From NCBI GenBank assembly GCA_049997955.1, contig JAEBDY010000005.1, positions 124,001 to 188,000 of the forward strand: a stretch of 64,000 nucleotides of DNA, in the 5' to 3' direction. Shown here piece after piece: positions 37,325 through 46,412 of the stretch. Position 1 is the first letter of the stretch. Every line of letters starts with the position of its first letter. The stretch is from Umezawaea sp049997955 (GTDB taxonomy: Bacteria; Actinomycetota; Actinomycetes; Mycobacteriales; Pseudonocardiaceae). The notes under the pieces were generated by a model, which saw only the letters and a list, made by a program, of their open reading frames with translations, ran no database searches and was not told the DNA's origin. The translations under genes and the position numbers were made by a program.

Positions 37325-39160
37325 TTACTTGCGCAAGTCGTAGACGGTCGTCCCGTCGACCTCCACGGCGGTGAAGTTGGCCTCCACCCAGGTGGCGATC
37401 TCACTGCCGCCGCCCATTCCGCCCCCGCGTCCGCCGGGCACGTAGTACCCGATCTTCCCGTCGGCGACGTACTGCTGGAACTCGGCCAGCGTCGGCGCGG
37501 GGTCGGATCCGCTCCACCCGCCGATGCCGATCACGGCCTTGCCGCTGGCCAGTTCCAGGTTCGCGGCGCTCTGGGAGCTGACGGTCGCCGCGGCCCACGG
37601 GGTGTCCGTGTTCTTCAGCAGTTCGGTCAGCCCGCTGCCGGTCGACTCCTCGCCGGGACCGCCCATGCCGCCACCCATGCCGCCGGACGCGTAGGCCGCC
37701 GGACCGGACACCGGGATGGAGCCGCTGTGCGTCGCCGCCGCCGTGGCGACCGAGTACGAGGCGGTGCCGAGCAGACCGGCCACCAGCACGCCGCCGAGCA
37801 GGACCTTCTTCGCTTGCGTCACGCCGAGCACGACCACCGTGGCGACCGCGACCGTCACGACCGCGATGGTCCACCGCGCGAACGGCAGCCACTCCGCCAC
37901 CCGGTCCAGCAGTGCGAAGCTCCAGAACCCGGTCACCGCGACCATCGCCGCGAGCGCGATCCGCGCGGGCGTGTGCGCGCGTCCCCGCCACAGCTCACGG
38001 CCCGAGATCGCCACCGTGCCGACGATTCCCGGCGCCAGCGCCACGCTGTAGTACGGGTGGATGATCCCGCTCATGAAGCTGAACACCGCCATCGTGACGA
38101 TCATCCAGCCGCCCCACAGGACCAGCGCGGCACGGGTCCGGCTGGTGCGCGGCGCGCGGCGGGTGAACCACAGCCCGGCGACCAGGCTGATCAGCGCGGC
38201 GGGCAGCAGCCACGACACCTCGCTGCCGAAGCTCGCGCCGAACATCCGGCCGATCCCCGACTCGCCGCCGAACCCGGTGTTGCCGCCACCGGCCATTCCG
38301 CCGCCTCCGCCGCCGGGGCCTTGGCCGAACAGCCTGCCGAGGCCGTTGTAGCCGACGGCCAGCTCCCACAGGCTGTCGTTGGTCGAGCCGCCGATGTAGG
38401 GCCGCGAGTCCGCGGGCCACAGCTCGACCAGCACGATGAACCAGCCCGCCGACACGACCATCGCGGCCGCGGCGCCCAGCAGGTGCAGGAACCTCTTGCC
38501 CAGCCCTGTCGGGGCCGCGACCAGGTACACGAGTCCCAGCGCGGGCAGCACCAGCAGCGCCTGACCCATCTTCGTCAGGAACGCGAACCCGATCGCCACC
38601 CCGGCGAGCGCGAGCCACAGGGCGCTCGCCTTCTCCAGCGACCGCACCACGCAGTACGCGGCCGCCACCATCAGCAGCACCAGCAGCGCGTCCGGCAGGT
38701 TGAACCGGAACACCAGCGTGGCGATCGGCGTCAACGCCAGCGCGACGCCGGCGAGCAGCCCGGCGACCGGGCCGGAGGTGCGCTTCACCGTGGCGTACAA
38801 CAAGCCCACGGCGGCAACGCCCTCCAAGGCCTGCGGCGCCAGGACCGTCCAGCTGGAGAAGCCGAAGATCCGGGCGAACAGGCCGCTCACCCACAGGAAC
38901 GCGGGCGGCTTGTCGACCGTCAGCACGTTGCCGGAGTCGAGCGACCCGAACAGCCACGCCTTCCAGCTCTGCGTCGCGGACTGGGTCGCGGCGGCGTAGA
39001 AGCCGTTGCCGTAGCCGGAAGCCGACAGGTTCCACAGGTACAGCACGGCCGTGCCCGCGAGGAGGGCGAGGAACGCCGGGCGGACCCACCGGGGATCGCG
39101 CTGGGGTTTCGGAACCACAGGGGCGACGGTAGTCGCGCTCGGCGCCAGCGTCGTGGTCAT
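37325..39160 (-). CDS. GT-C (GT39/YkcB-like) membrane glycosyltransferase 1
   Basis: 611-residue polytopic membrane enzyme of the ArnT/PMT (GT39) fold. The first extracytoplasmic loop holds the acidic motif VDKPPAFLW expected to bind the polyprenyl-phosphate sugar. About 11-13 membrane segments follow, with a Gly-rich loop (GPGGGGGGMAGGG) and a C-terminal extracytoplasmic domain (about 500-611) preceded by GGMGGGMGG. It probably transfers a sugar from a polyprenyl-phosphate donor to a surface acceptor, as YkcB/YkoS in Bacillus. ATGA overlap with the upstream GT2 gene. Confidence 0.9.
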   Translation of the reverse strand: MTTTLAPSATTVAPVVPKPQRDPRWVRPAFLALLAGTAVLYLWNLSASGYGNGFYAAATQSATQSWKAWLFGSLDSGNVLTVDKPPAFLWVSGLFARIFGFSSWTVLAPQALEGVAAVGLLYATVKRTSGPVAGLLAGVALALTPIATLVFRFNLPDALLVLLMVAAAYCVVRSLEKASALWLALAGVAIGFAFLTKMGQALLVLPALGLVYLVAAPTGLGKRFLHLLGAAAAMVVSAGWFIVLVELWPADSRPYIGGSTNDSLWELAVGYNGLGRLFGQGPGGGGGGMAGGGNTGFGGESGIGRMFGASFGSEVSWLLPAALISLVAGLWFTRRAPRTSRTRAALVLWGGWMIVTMAVFSFMSGIIHPYYSVALAPGIVGTVAISGRELWRGRAHTPARIALAAMVAVTGFWSFALLDRVAEWLPFARWTIAVVTVAVATVVVLGVTQAKKVLLGGVLVAGLLGTASYSVATAAATHSGSIPVSGPAAYASGGMGGGMGGPGEESTGSGLTELLKNTDTPWAAATVSSQSAANLELASGKAVIGIGGWSGSDPAPTLAEFQQYVADGKIGYYVPGGRGGGMGGGSEIATWVEANFTAVEVDGTTVYDLRK

Positions 39161-40452
39161 CGGTTGCTCTCCAGAGGGGTCGGAACGGGACGGGAGCGGA
39201 ACACCCAGTTGCGCAGCAGCAGGAAGCGCAGCACGGTGGCGACCAGGTTGGCGCCGACGACGGCGACGACCTCGGCGACCTGGCCGGGGTCGGTGGAGCT
39301 GTGCAGCAGCGCGAGCGACCCGCTGGTCAGCGCGAGCCCGAGACCGAACACGATCAGGCCCTCGAACTGGTGCTTGCCCGCGCCGTGCCGACCGCGGACA
39401 CCGAAGGTGAAGCGGCGGTTGGCCGCGGTGTTCGCGACGGCGGTGACCAGCAGCGCCACCAGGTTCGCGCCCTGCGCGCCCAGCCCGCCGCGCATCACCA
39501 GGAACAGCAGCAGGTAGGCCAGGGTGCTGGTCGCGCCGATCGCGCCGAACCGCACGAGCTGGCGCAGCAGACCCGTTGGCACACCGGGGGTTCCGCTCTC
39601 CAGGGGTTCGCGGCCGAGCTGCTGGCGGAGTTCCGCGATCGGCAGCTTGCCGGTCGCGAGCGCCCGCCCGAGCCGGGCCACGCCCCTGAGGTCCGCCATC
39701 GCGGTCGACACGATGTCGACCCGGCTGTCCGGGTCGTCCACCCAGTCCACCGGGACCTCGTGGATGCGCAGGCCCGCCCGTTCGCCCAGCACCAGCAGCT
39801 CGGTGTCGAAGAACCAGCCGGTGTCCACGACGTGCGGCAGCAGCCGCTTCGCCACGTCCGCGCGGATCGCCTTGAACCCGCACTGCGCGTCGGAGAACCG
39901 GGTGGCGAGCGTGCCCCGCAGCAGCAGGTTGTAGCAGCGGGAGATGAACTCCCGCTTCGGGCCGCGCACGACCCGCGCGCCGCGGGCCAGCCTGCTGCCG
40001 ATCGCGATGTCGGAGTGCCCGGAGATCAGCGGGGCGATCAGCGGCGGCAGCGCGGCGAGGTCCGTCGACAGGTCGACGTCCATGTACGCCAGCACCGGGG
40101 CGTCGGAGGCGAGCCACACCCGGTGCAGCGCCCGGCCGCGGCCCTTCTCCTCCAGGTGCACCACGACGACCTCGGGCAGCTCGTCGACGAGCGCTTGGGC
40201 CACGGCCGCGGTGCCGTCCGTGCTGGCGTTGTCCGCGATGGTGATCCGGAAGGGGTACGGCGAGGTCCGGACCAGGTCGGCGTGCAGCCTGCGCACGCAC
40301 GGGCCGAGGTCGACCTCCTCGTTGAACACCGGCACCACCACGTCCAGGACGGGGGTCTTGGTGTTCGTCGCGATGGGAGTCGCACCGGGCCGCAGCGTCG
40401 TGAGTGTCATGAGCCCAACTTCGAGGCCGTGGCTGGGTGCTTCGTGTGTCAT
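39157..40452 (-). CDS. GtrB-type GT2 glycosyltransferase fused to GtrA flippase domain
   Basis: 431-residue fusion. N-terminal GT2 (about 35-280: LDVVVPVFNEEVDLGPCVRRL, DNASTDGT, YMDVDLSTD) makes a polyprenyl-phosphate monosaccharide. The C-terminal GtrA-like domain (about 300-425; four membrane segments, RFGAIGATSTLAYLLLF, ANTAANRRFTF, RNWVFRS) should flip it outward. ATG 40452 is preferred for its ATGA overlap with the upstream gene; ATG 40410 would shorten it by 14 residues. With the two GT-C proteins this is a complete three-component extracellular glycosylation system. Confidence 0.9.
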   Translation of the reverse strand: MTHEAPSHGLEVGLMTLTTLRPGATPIATNTKTPVLDVVVPVFNEEVDLGPCVRRLHADLVRTSPYPFRITIADNASTDGTAAVAQALVDELPEVVVVHLEEKGRGRALHRVWLASDAPVLAYMDVDLSTDLAALPPLIAPLISGHSDIAIGSRLARGARVVRGPKREFISRCYNLLLRGTLATRFSDAQCGFKAIRADVAKRLLPHVVDTGWFFDTELLVLGERAGLRIHEVPVDWVDDPDSRVDIVSTAMADLRGVARLGRALATGKLPIAELRQQLGREPLESGTPGVPTGLLRQLVRFGAIGATSTLAYLLLFLVMRGGLGAQGANLVALLVTAVANTAANRRFTFGVRGRHGAGKHQFEGLIVFGLGLALTSGSLALLHSSTDPGQVAEVVAVVGANLVATVLRFLLLRNWVFRSRPVPTPLESNR

Positions 40453-42263
40453 CGCTGTGCGCCGACTGTGAGGTCGTGGACGGCCACGCCGTCCACCGTC
40501 GAGCCGTCGAAGTTCTGCTGGACCCAGGCCGCGATCTCCTGCGCCGCGTCGCTCCCGGTCGATCCGGACATCCCGGCCCCGCCGAGGAAGTAGTGGATCC
40601 GGCCGTCCGCCACGAGCTGCTGGAACTCGGCGAGCGTGGGGGCCGGGTCGGTGCCGTTGAAGCCGCCGACGGCCATCACGGGCCTGCCGCTGCCCAATTG
40701 GTAGCCCGCGGCGTTGTTCGAGCCCACCGCGGCGGCGGCCCACGTCTGGGAACCGTTCCGCAGCAACGACACCAGCTCGGCGCCGGGCGTGGGAGCGCTC
40801 AGCAGGCCGCCCATGCCGCCGCCCATGCCGCCACCGCCGCGGAATCCGCCTGTGCCCGCCGGACCCGCGGACGGGATCGCGCCGGAGTGCGGGGTGGTCG
40901 CCGTGGCAACCGAGTACGCGCCCGGCCCGACCAGTGCCGCGACCAGCGCGATCGGCACGAACGCCCTGGGGCTGAAGAAGAACCCGGCCGCCGCGACGAA
41001 CCCCAGCACCAGCACCGCGATGGCGAACGCGCTCGACCACGAGGTCAGCAGCAGGTACGCCTGCAACGCGGCCAGCGCGACCGCGCCGGACAGGACCGCG
41101 AGTGCCATCGGGTCGTGCCGCCCGCGCCACAGCGCGGTGGCGCCGATGCCGATCACCGCGCCGATCGCGGGCGCCAGCGCCACGGTGTAGTAGCCGTGGA
41201 TGATCCCGTTCATGTAGCTGAAGACGGCCGCGGTGACCAGCAGCCAGCCGCCCCACAGCAGCAGTCCGGCGCGGGCGGCCCGGTCGCCCGCCCACCAACC
41301 GCCGAGGAGCAGCACGACGGCGGCGGGCAGCAGCCACGCGATCTGGCTCCCCATCTCGCCACCGAACAGCCGGGACCACCCCGTGGTGCCCCAGCCGCCG
41401 CCCGCGCCGCCGCCGACGCTGCCGACCTCGTCACCGGTGAGCCTGCCGAAACCGTTGTACCCCAACGTCAGTTCGAGCACGCTGTTCGTCTGCGACCCGC
41501 CGATGAACGGCCGCGAGGCCGCCGGGACCAGCTCGACCACCGCGATCCACCAGCCGCCCGCGACGACCACCGCTCCGAGCGCGACCGCCAAGTGCGCGAT
41601 CTTCCTGCCCAGCGCGGCGCGGGCGAACACCAGGTACGCCAGCCCGAACGCGGGCAGCACCAGGAACGCCTGGAGCATCTTCGCCAGGAACGCGAACCCG
41701 ACGGCCGCACCGGCCAGCGCGAGCCACTTGGCGCTGGCCTTCTCCGTCGCGCGCACCGTGCAGTACGCGCCCGCCACGAGCAGGAGCACCAGCAGCGCGT
41801 CCGGGTTGTTGAACCGGAACATCAGCACCGCGACCGGCGTCAACGCCAGCACCGCACCCGCGACCAGCCCGGCCGCCGCGCCCGAAGTCCGCTTCACCGC
41901 CGCGTGCAGCAGCCAGACGCTCGCGACACCCATCAAAGCCTGCGGCACCAGGACGCTCCACGCGCTGACCCCGAAAAGTCGCGCCGACAGCCCCGTGAAC
42001 CACAGCGCGGCGGGCGCCTTGTCGACCGTGATCGAGTTCGCCGCATCGGTGGACCCGAAGAACCACGCCTCCCAACTCTGCGAGCCTGCTTGGGCGGCGG
42101 CCGAGTAGTAGGCGTTGGCCCACTCGGAGTCGCCGAGCCGCCACAGGTAGAGGACGGCGGTCGCGGCCAGCAGGCCGACCAGCGCCGGCCGCGGATCTCT
42201 GGCTCGTGGAGGAGGCGCGGGCGGGGCGGAGGGTGCGTGAGCGGGGGAGTCGACGACCGTCAT
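40449..42263 (-). CDS. GT-C (GT39/YkcB-like) membrane glycosyltransferase 2
   Basis: 604-residue paralogue of the other GT-C protein of this operon, and its first gene. Acidic loop motif VDKAPAALWF; a Gly-rich loop (GSVGGGAGGGWG); a Gly/Met tract (GGGGMGGGMGG) before the C-terminal extracytoplasmic domain, which contains the shared stretch GGFNGTDPAPTLAEFQQLV. Two GT-C enzymes for one GtrB suggest two acceptors or a heteromer. The promoter carries four 11-bp-spaced repeats also found at the two-component system. Confidence 0.9.
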   Translation of the reverse strand: MTVVDSPAHAPSAPPAPPPRARDPRPALVGLLAATAVLYLWRLGDSEWANAYYSAAAQAGSQSWEAWFFGSTDAANSITVDKAPAALWFTGLSARLFGVSAWSVLVPQALMGVASVWLLHAAVKRTSGAAAGLVAGAVLALTPVAVLMFRFNNPDALLVLLLVAGAYCTVRATEKASAKWLALAGAAVGFAFLAKMLQAFLVLPAFGLAYLVFARAALGRKIAHLAVALGAVVVAGGWWIAVVELVPAASRPFIGGSQTNSVLELTLGYNGFGRLTGDEVGSVGGGAGGGWGTTGWSRLFGGEMGSQIAWLLPAAVVLLLGGWWAGDRAARAGLLLWGGWLLVTAAVFSYMNGIIHGYYTVALAPAIGAVIGIGATALWRGRHDPMALAVLSGAVALAALQAYLLLTSWSSAFAIAVLVLGFVAAAGFFFSPRAFVPIALVAALVGPGAYSVATATTPHSGAIPSAGPAGTGGFRGGGGMGGGMGGLLSAPTPGAELVSLLRNGSQTWAAAAVGSNNAAGYQLGSGRPVMAVGGFNGTDPAPTLAEFQQLVADGRIHYFLGGAGMSGSTGSDAAQEIAAWVQQNFDGSTVDGVAVHDLTVGAQR

Positions 42264-42285
42264 GCCGCCGAGATTCGCGCTCCCG

Positions 42286-42324
42286 GCTGGGCGCTCCTTG
42301 TGCCGCGCCTGTGCGCCACCTGTG
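42286..42324 (-). promoter_or_regulatory. 11-bp direct-repeat array before the glycosylation operon
   Basis: On the plus strand the hexamers GCTGGG (42286), CTTGTG (42297), CCTGTG (42308) and CCTGTG (42319) occur at exact 11-bp steps; in gene direction they read CACAGG repeats. The three best copies start 33 nt upstream of the operon's ATG. The two-component operon has the same motif, phase, orientation and 32-nt distance (47163-47190). This is the layout bound by OmpR/PhoP-type response regulators. Confidence 0.7.
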
Positions 42325-42407
42325 TGGAGAACCCGCGGTGCGCCCCGACGAGGTAGGCCCTCGAACTCGGACGCTGCGAGGGACCACCGACAAGAACGGA
42401 CCCGTGA

Positions 42408-42893
42408 CTAGGTGAGGTGCTCGCGCACGGCCGCCAGGTGTGCGTCGGTGATCCCCGTGTGCGGATCGACCCGCACCAGACCGGTGGCCTTGCCCGCCCG
42501 CCTGGACAGGAACGCGTCCCGCGCGGCGGGGTACACGTCGAAGTCGTCGTCGAGCCACACCAGGGGCCGCTGCCCCGCGTACCGGGCAACGGCGGCGAAT
42601 TTCCAGCCGCTGTCGACGTTCGCGCAGTCCACGACGGGGAGAACGGGCAACCCGATGGCCGGGCCCACCATGGTGTTGGCCTGGTGGCCCCAGGTCGTCG
42701 CCCAGACCAGCTCCGCGTCCCCGGCCGCTTCGAGCAGGGCCGGTCCGTGTCCGGGGTTGAGCCACATCCGCAGCGGGTGCTTCCGGCTCCAGCCCCGGAG
42801 CCGGAACTCGTGCTCCACGAACCCCGGCGGCTTCGGCTTGGCGGCGAAGGGGTTCAGCGGGCCGTCGACGTCGAGGAACAGGACCGGTTTCAC
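42408..42893 (-). CDS. HAD-like domain protein
   Basis: 161-residue HAD-superfamily-like protein: KPVLFLDVDGPLNPF holds the DxD nucleophile motif, WATTWGHQAN the motif II Thr, and PLVWLDDDFD the acidic motif IV. It matches the short HAD proteins annotated as belonging to Swiss-army-knife RNA repair systems, although no ligase is adjacent. GTG 42893 follows GGTGAG; an ATG nearby is out of frame. Confidence 0.8.
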   Translation of the reverse strand: MKPVLFLDVDGPLNPFAAKPKPPGFVEHEFRLRGWSRKHPLRMWLNPGHGPALLEAAGDAELVWATTWGHQANTMVGPAIGLPVLPVVDCANVDSGWKFAAVARYAGQRPLVWLDDDFDVYPAARDAFLSRRAGKATGLVRVDPHTGITDAHLAAVREHLT

Positions 42894-43115
42894 CTCACCA
42901 TGGTGCCAGTCCCACGAGCGCCGGATCGACGCCGAACACCGGGGCCGCCGAGCGGGTCGGGACGAGTCGACCCATGGCCCAATCTCACGCGGTCGGCACT
43001 CCAGCGGCTGCTTCCTCCACCCGTGGCGCACGCTCATGCCGGTGTCAGGACGTCTGGGTGTGAGCCGCAGGATCGCTACGAAAGCCGGGCGCGTCACCGG
43101 CTCGTCCACCGCGGG

Positions 43116-44063
43116 TCAGACTTGCCAGCGGGCGCGGACGATTCCGTCGTCGTCGGGTCGCACTGCCACGAGCAGTGGGTTGTGCCCGTCGATCGCGTGC
43201 GGCAGGAGCATGGCCGCGCGGGCGCCTGCCACCGCATCGGCCAAGCCCGACCGGTCATCGCCGTCGGCGTGGGAGCTGTGGATGCGGCCGTCCGCCTGCT
43301 CCAGAACGGCCCGGCCTGCGAAGTCCGGCGACATCGTGCGCAGCACCGCGGCAACATCGGTGGACAGGTCCGGCCACACGTGCAGCAGCGCGCGCGGACC
43401 GAGGTCGGGCACGGCGGCGTCGGCTGTGAGCCGATGCCACCGGGAGCGGTGGCCGACGAACTGCTCCTCCACCAGCACCCTGCCGCGCTGTGCCACGAGT
43501 GCCGCCACCTCGGCCCAGAACGCCGCGTCCGCCGGACGCGATTCGAACGGCCCGTCGTCAAGCGGGTCGTGGGGCGAGCCGTCCAGCGGCTCGACGAACA
43601 AACCGCTCGCGGTGGTCAGGGCGACCGCACGTCCGCACGGTCGCGCGCTTCCGATGTACATGTACTGGTCGTAGCCGACGTGGACGAAGAACCGGTCGTC
43701 GGCCTCGAGTCGGCACCACGCGCCGTTGTCACGCAGCATGGCGCGCACCAGTTCACGCCCGACGTCCAAGGTGATCCGCGCGCCGTCGTGGTAGCCGGTG
43801 AGGTCGGGTGGGAACAGCCCGCGCAGCCCGTGGCCGTCGACGGGCGGCTCTGCTCCGAAGTGGACGGACCCGCTGACCGCGGGGTCGCGGATGGTCAGCC
43901 GGGTCACGTCGGTGTCCTGGGCGAACGCGGTCACGGCGGCGAGGTAGGCGGCCTCCACCGGACCGTGGTCGCCCACCACGTCTTCAGGCCCGCGGTACAC
44001 GCCCCGGTCGTCGCGATCGGCGGGGTCGTACTTGGTGATCCGGTGGACGTACGACGTGCTCAT
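43116..44063 (-). CDS. Conserved protein of unknown function
   Basis: 315-residue soluble protein, start MSTSYVHRITKYDPADRDDRG, with good actinobacterial codon use and no signal peptide or membrane segment. I recognise no domain. It is rich in Asp/Arg and has a C-terminal part (RALLHVWPDLSTDVAAVL...) that could be a second small domain. Monocistronic between two unrelated genes. Confidence 0.75.
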   Translation of the reverse strand: MSTSYVHRITKYDPADRDDRGVYRGPEDVVGDHGPVEAAYLAAVTAFAQDTDVTRLTIRDPAVSGSVHFGAEPPVDGHGLRGLFPPDLTGYHDGARITLDVGRELVRAMLRDNGAWCRLEADDRFFVHVGYDQYMYIGSARPCGRAVALTTASGLFVEPLDGSPHDPLDDGPFESRPADAAFWAEVAALVAQRGRVLVEEQFVGHRSRWHRLTADAAVPDLGPRALLHVWPDLSTDVAAVLRTMSPDFAGRAVLEQADGRIHSSHADGDDRSGLADAVAGARAAMLLPHAIDGHNPLLVAVRPDDDGIVRARWQV

Positions 44064-44455
44064 GCTCGGCCGGGTCGCCCTTCGGAAGCGTGGTGATCGG
44101 TTCGATCACGCTAGCCGAGCCACCACGTCAACAACGACCACCATGCCCGGCTTGACGCCTCCTGACCTCGACCGACAGCAGTGCCGGGCTCACGTGTCCC
44201 TGTCCGCAGCTTCGTGCGCCCGCGAACACCCTGTCCTGCCGCTGATCGTCCGTCGACGCATGCTGCGGTTTCCGCGCCAGTGCTGTTGGTCAGTTCGCTT
44301 CGAACCAGGTGGCGATGGTGTCGATGTCGTCGTTCACGAGACCGACGCCGGCTGTGACGGTGTAGACCAGTGCAGGCTTGGAACGAGCGAGCAGCGGGTT
44401 GGACGACGCGACAACCGAGTAGCACCTGTCCAGGCGCACTGGGACCATCGTGCGC
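44064..44455. other. Intergenic region with a possible gene remnant
   Basis: 392 bp between the unknown gene and the HIT gene. The left half (44064-44290) shows nothing I can name; the right half holds a short coding-like minus-strand frame listed separately. Composition is lower in GC than the flanks. Confidence 0.4.
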
Positions 44456-44457
44456 AT
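44290..44457 (-). pseudogene. Short coding-like fragment, probable gene remnant
   Basis: A 55-codon frame (ending ...IDTIATWFEAN) with strong G/C bias in third codon positions and protein-like composition (SVVASSNPLLARSKPALVYT, GVGLVNDDID). It reads like the C-terminus of a larger protein, but its upstream part would collide with the divergent HIT gene. No family recognised. Either a decayed gene end or a small real protein. Confidence 0.3.
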
Positions 44458-44947
44458 GACGCAGAACGCGACATCGGCGGCGCAGGGGTGCGTTTTCTGC
44501 GCCATTGCGGCGGGGCAGGCCGAGGCCAGTGTGGTTCACGAGGACGAGACCGTCGTGGTCTTCATGGATCTGAACCCCGTCACGCCCGGCCACCTGCTCG
44601 TCGTGCCACGCGAGCACGCGGTGGGCCTCGAAGACCTCGATGGAGTCACGAGCGCTCACGTCTGGTCGGTCGGTCACAACATGGCACGGGCCCTGCGACG
44701 CTCGACCGCGCGCTGCGAGGGGATCAACGTTCTCCTCTGTGATGGCGAAGTCGCCTTCCAGACGGTCTTCCACTTCCACCTCCACGTCATCCCTCGCTAC
44801 GCGGGAGACGGCTGGACCCTCAAGGCCAGATCGCCGGAACGCGAGAGGTCGCTCCTCGACAGCGACGCGCAAGCGGTCAAAGACGCCATCGCGTCGACGG
44901 ACCGACAAGAACGGTGGCTCAGCGGCGGGCGGGCAGCTGCACCGTGA
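44456..44947 (+). CDS. HIT-family nucleotide hydrolase/transferase
   Basis: 163-residue histidine-triad protein: zinc-type start CVFCAIAAGQAEA, core VVFMDLNPVTPGHLLVVPREHAVG and the triad FHFHLHVIPR. Likely an AMP-lysine/ADP-sugar type hydrolase. ATG 44456 chosen; GTG 44450 in frame is possible. Its end overlaps the convergent sensor kinase gene by 29 bp. Confidence 0.92.
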   Translation: MTQNATSAAQGCVFCAIAAGQAEASVVHEDETVVVFMDLNPVTPGHLLVVPREHAVGLEDLDGVTSAHVWSVGHNMARALRRSTARCEGINVLLCDGEVAFQTVFHFHLHVIPRYAGDGWTLKARSPERERSLLDSDAQAVKDAIASTDRQERWLSGGRAAAP

Positions 44948-46412
44948 ACCGCGTCTTCCCAGGCTCACTGGCCACACCCACGGTCCCACCGTGCGCGGCC
45001 ACCACGGCCGACACGATCGACAACCCCAACCCCGTGCTCCCCGCCGCCCGAGACCGCGAACTGTCCCCGCGCGCGAAGCGCTCGAACACGTCCGGCAGCA
45101 GCTCGGCGGAGATCCCGGGCCCGTCATCGGTCACCGTGAACTCAACCCGCACCCCAGACCCAGACACCCCGGACCCCGAAACAGAAAGCCCCGTGGTCAC
45201 GGTCGTACCCGGCGGGGTGTGCGTGCGGGCGTTGGACAGCAGGTTCGCCAGCACCTGGTGCAGCCGGTCGCCGTCACCGATCACCGTCACCGGCTCGGCA
45301 GGCAGTTCCAGCTGCCAGTGGTGGTCCTGCGCCGCGATCCGGGCGTCGCTCACGGCGTCCAGCACCAGCCGCGTCAGGTCGACCTCGGCGTTGTCCAGCG
45401 GCCTGCCCGCGTCCAGCCTGGCCAGCAGCAGCAGGTCCTGCACCAGCACGGTCATCCGGTCCGCCTCGGACTCCACCCGGCTCATCGCGTGCGCGATCTC
45501 CGGCGGCACCTCGGCCTTGCTGCGCCTGGTCAGCTCGGCGTAGCCGCGGATCGCGGCCAGCGGCGTGCGCAGCTCGTGCGACGCGTCCGCCACGAACTGC
45601 CGGACCCTCGTCTCGGTGGCGTGCCGAGCCGTCAGAGCGGCGCCGATGTGGCCGAGCATCCGGTTGAGCGCGAGCCCCACCTGCCCGACCTCGGTTCCGG
45701 GGTCGGCGTCCTGCTCCGGCACCCGCACCGCGAGCGCCACCTCGCCCTCGTGCAGCGGCAGCTCGGACACCCGCGTCGCGATGCCCGCCACCCGTTGCAG
45801 CGGGGTGAGGGTGCGGCGCACGATGAACGCGCCCGCCACCCCGGCGATGACCAACCCCGCCAGCGCCACGCCGCCGAGCACGAAACCCAGTTGCAGCACC
45901 GTCGCGTCGACGCTCGCCAGCGGCAGGCCGGTGATGAGCACGTCACCCAGCGGCGTGGCGGTCGCGATCAGCCGGTACTCGCCGAGACCGTCCAGCGTCA
46001 CCGAGCGCGGCGCGGAGTCGGGGGTGAGGCCGATGAGCTGGGGGCGGGCCTCGTCGGGCACCGGCTCCCGGTCGCCGCGGTCGGGGGTGAGCCGCTGCGC
46101 CTGGACGACCGTGTTGTCGCGGACCGCCGCGGAGAGGGTGCCGGGCGCCTGTCCCGGCCCCTGCAGCGGATCGCGGTCGGCGTTCGCCTGACCGGGCAGC
46201 TTCGGCCAGTTGGGCGGCGGCCCGGTGCGGAACTCCGACGCCCGGTTCGCCGCGAACCGCAGCTGCTCGTCGAGCTTGCTGATCTGGAAGTCCCGCAGCG
46301 CCACCATCGTGACCACGCCGATGACCAGGCACACCAGCGTGAGCAGCGCCATCTGCTCCGCGATGATCCGCGTGCGCAGCGACCAGGACCTAGGGTGCAG
46401 GCTTGAGGACAT
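44919..46412 (-). CDS. Sensor histidine kinase of OmpR-type two-component system
   Basis: 497-residue membrane kinase. Membrane segments about 18-40 and 172-198 flank a 130-residue extracytoplasmic sensor; HAMP (RTLTPLQRVAGIATRVSEL), HisKA with ASHELRTPLAAIRGY (phospho-His near 276), then the ATPase domain with N box (QVLANLLSNARTH), DDGPGI and GSTGLGLSI. Resembles TcrY/MprB-like actinobacterial kinases. Its start overlaps the response regulator end by 23 nt. The signal is unknown; linkage to a surface glycosylation operon suggests cell-envelope sensing. Confidence 0.94.
   Translation of the reverse strand: MSSSLHPRSWSLRTRIIAEQMALLTLVCLVIGVVTMVALRDFQISKLDEQLRFAANRASEFRTGPPPNWPKLPGQANADRDPLQGPGQAPGTLSAAVRDNTVVQAQRLTPDRGDREPVPDEARPQLIGLTPDSAPRSVTLDGLGEYRLIATATPLGDVLITGLPLASVDATVLQLGFVLGGVALAGLVIAGVAGAFIVRRTLTPLQRVAGIATRVSELPLHEGEVALAVRVPEQDADPGTEVGQVGLALNRMLGHIGAALTARHATETRVRQFVADASHELRTPLAAIRGYAELTRRSKAEVPPEIAHAMSRVESEADRMTVLVQDLLLLARLDAGRPLDNAEVDLTRLVLDAVSDARIAAQDHHWQLELPAEPVTVIGDGDRLHQVLANLLSNARTHTPPGTTVTTGLSVSGSGVSGSGVRVEFTVTDDGPGISAELLPDVFERFARGDSSRSRAAGSTGLGLSIVSAVVAAHGGTVGVASEPGKTRFTVQLPARR

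Noticed and set aside
36166..37374. 402-codon frame overlapping lacI in another frame
   Set aside because: Low-complexity Arg/Gly product; the lacI frame has a clear helix-turn-helix and effector domain.
42408..44063. RNA-repair or toxin-antitoxin island around the HAD protein
   Set aside because: No ligase, kinase or toxin partner is recognisable beside it.
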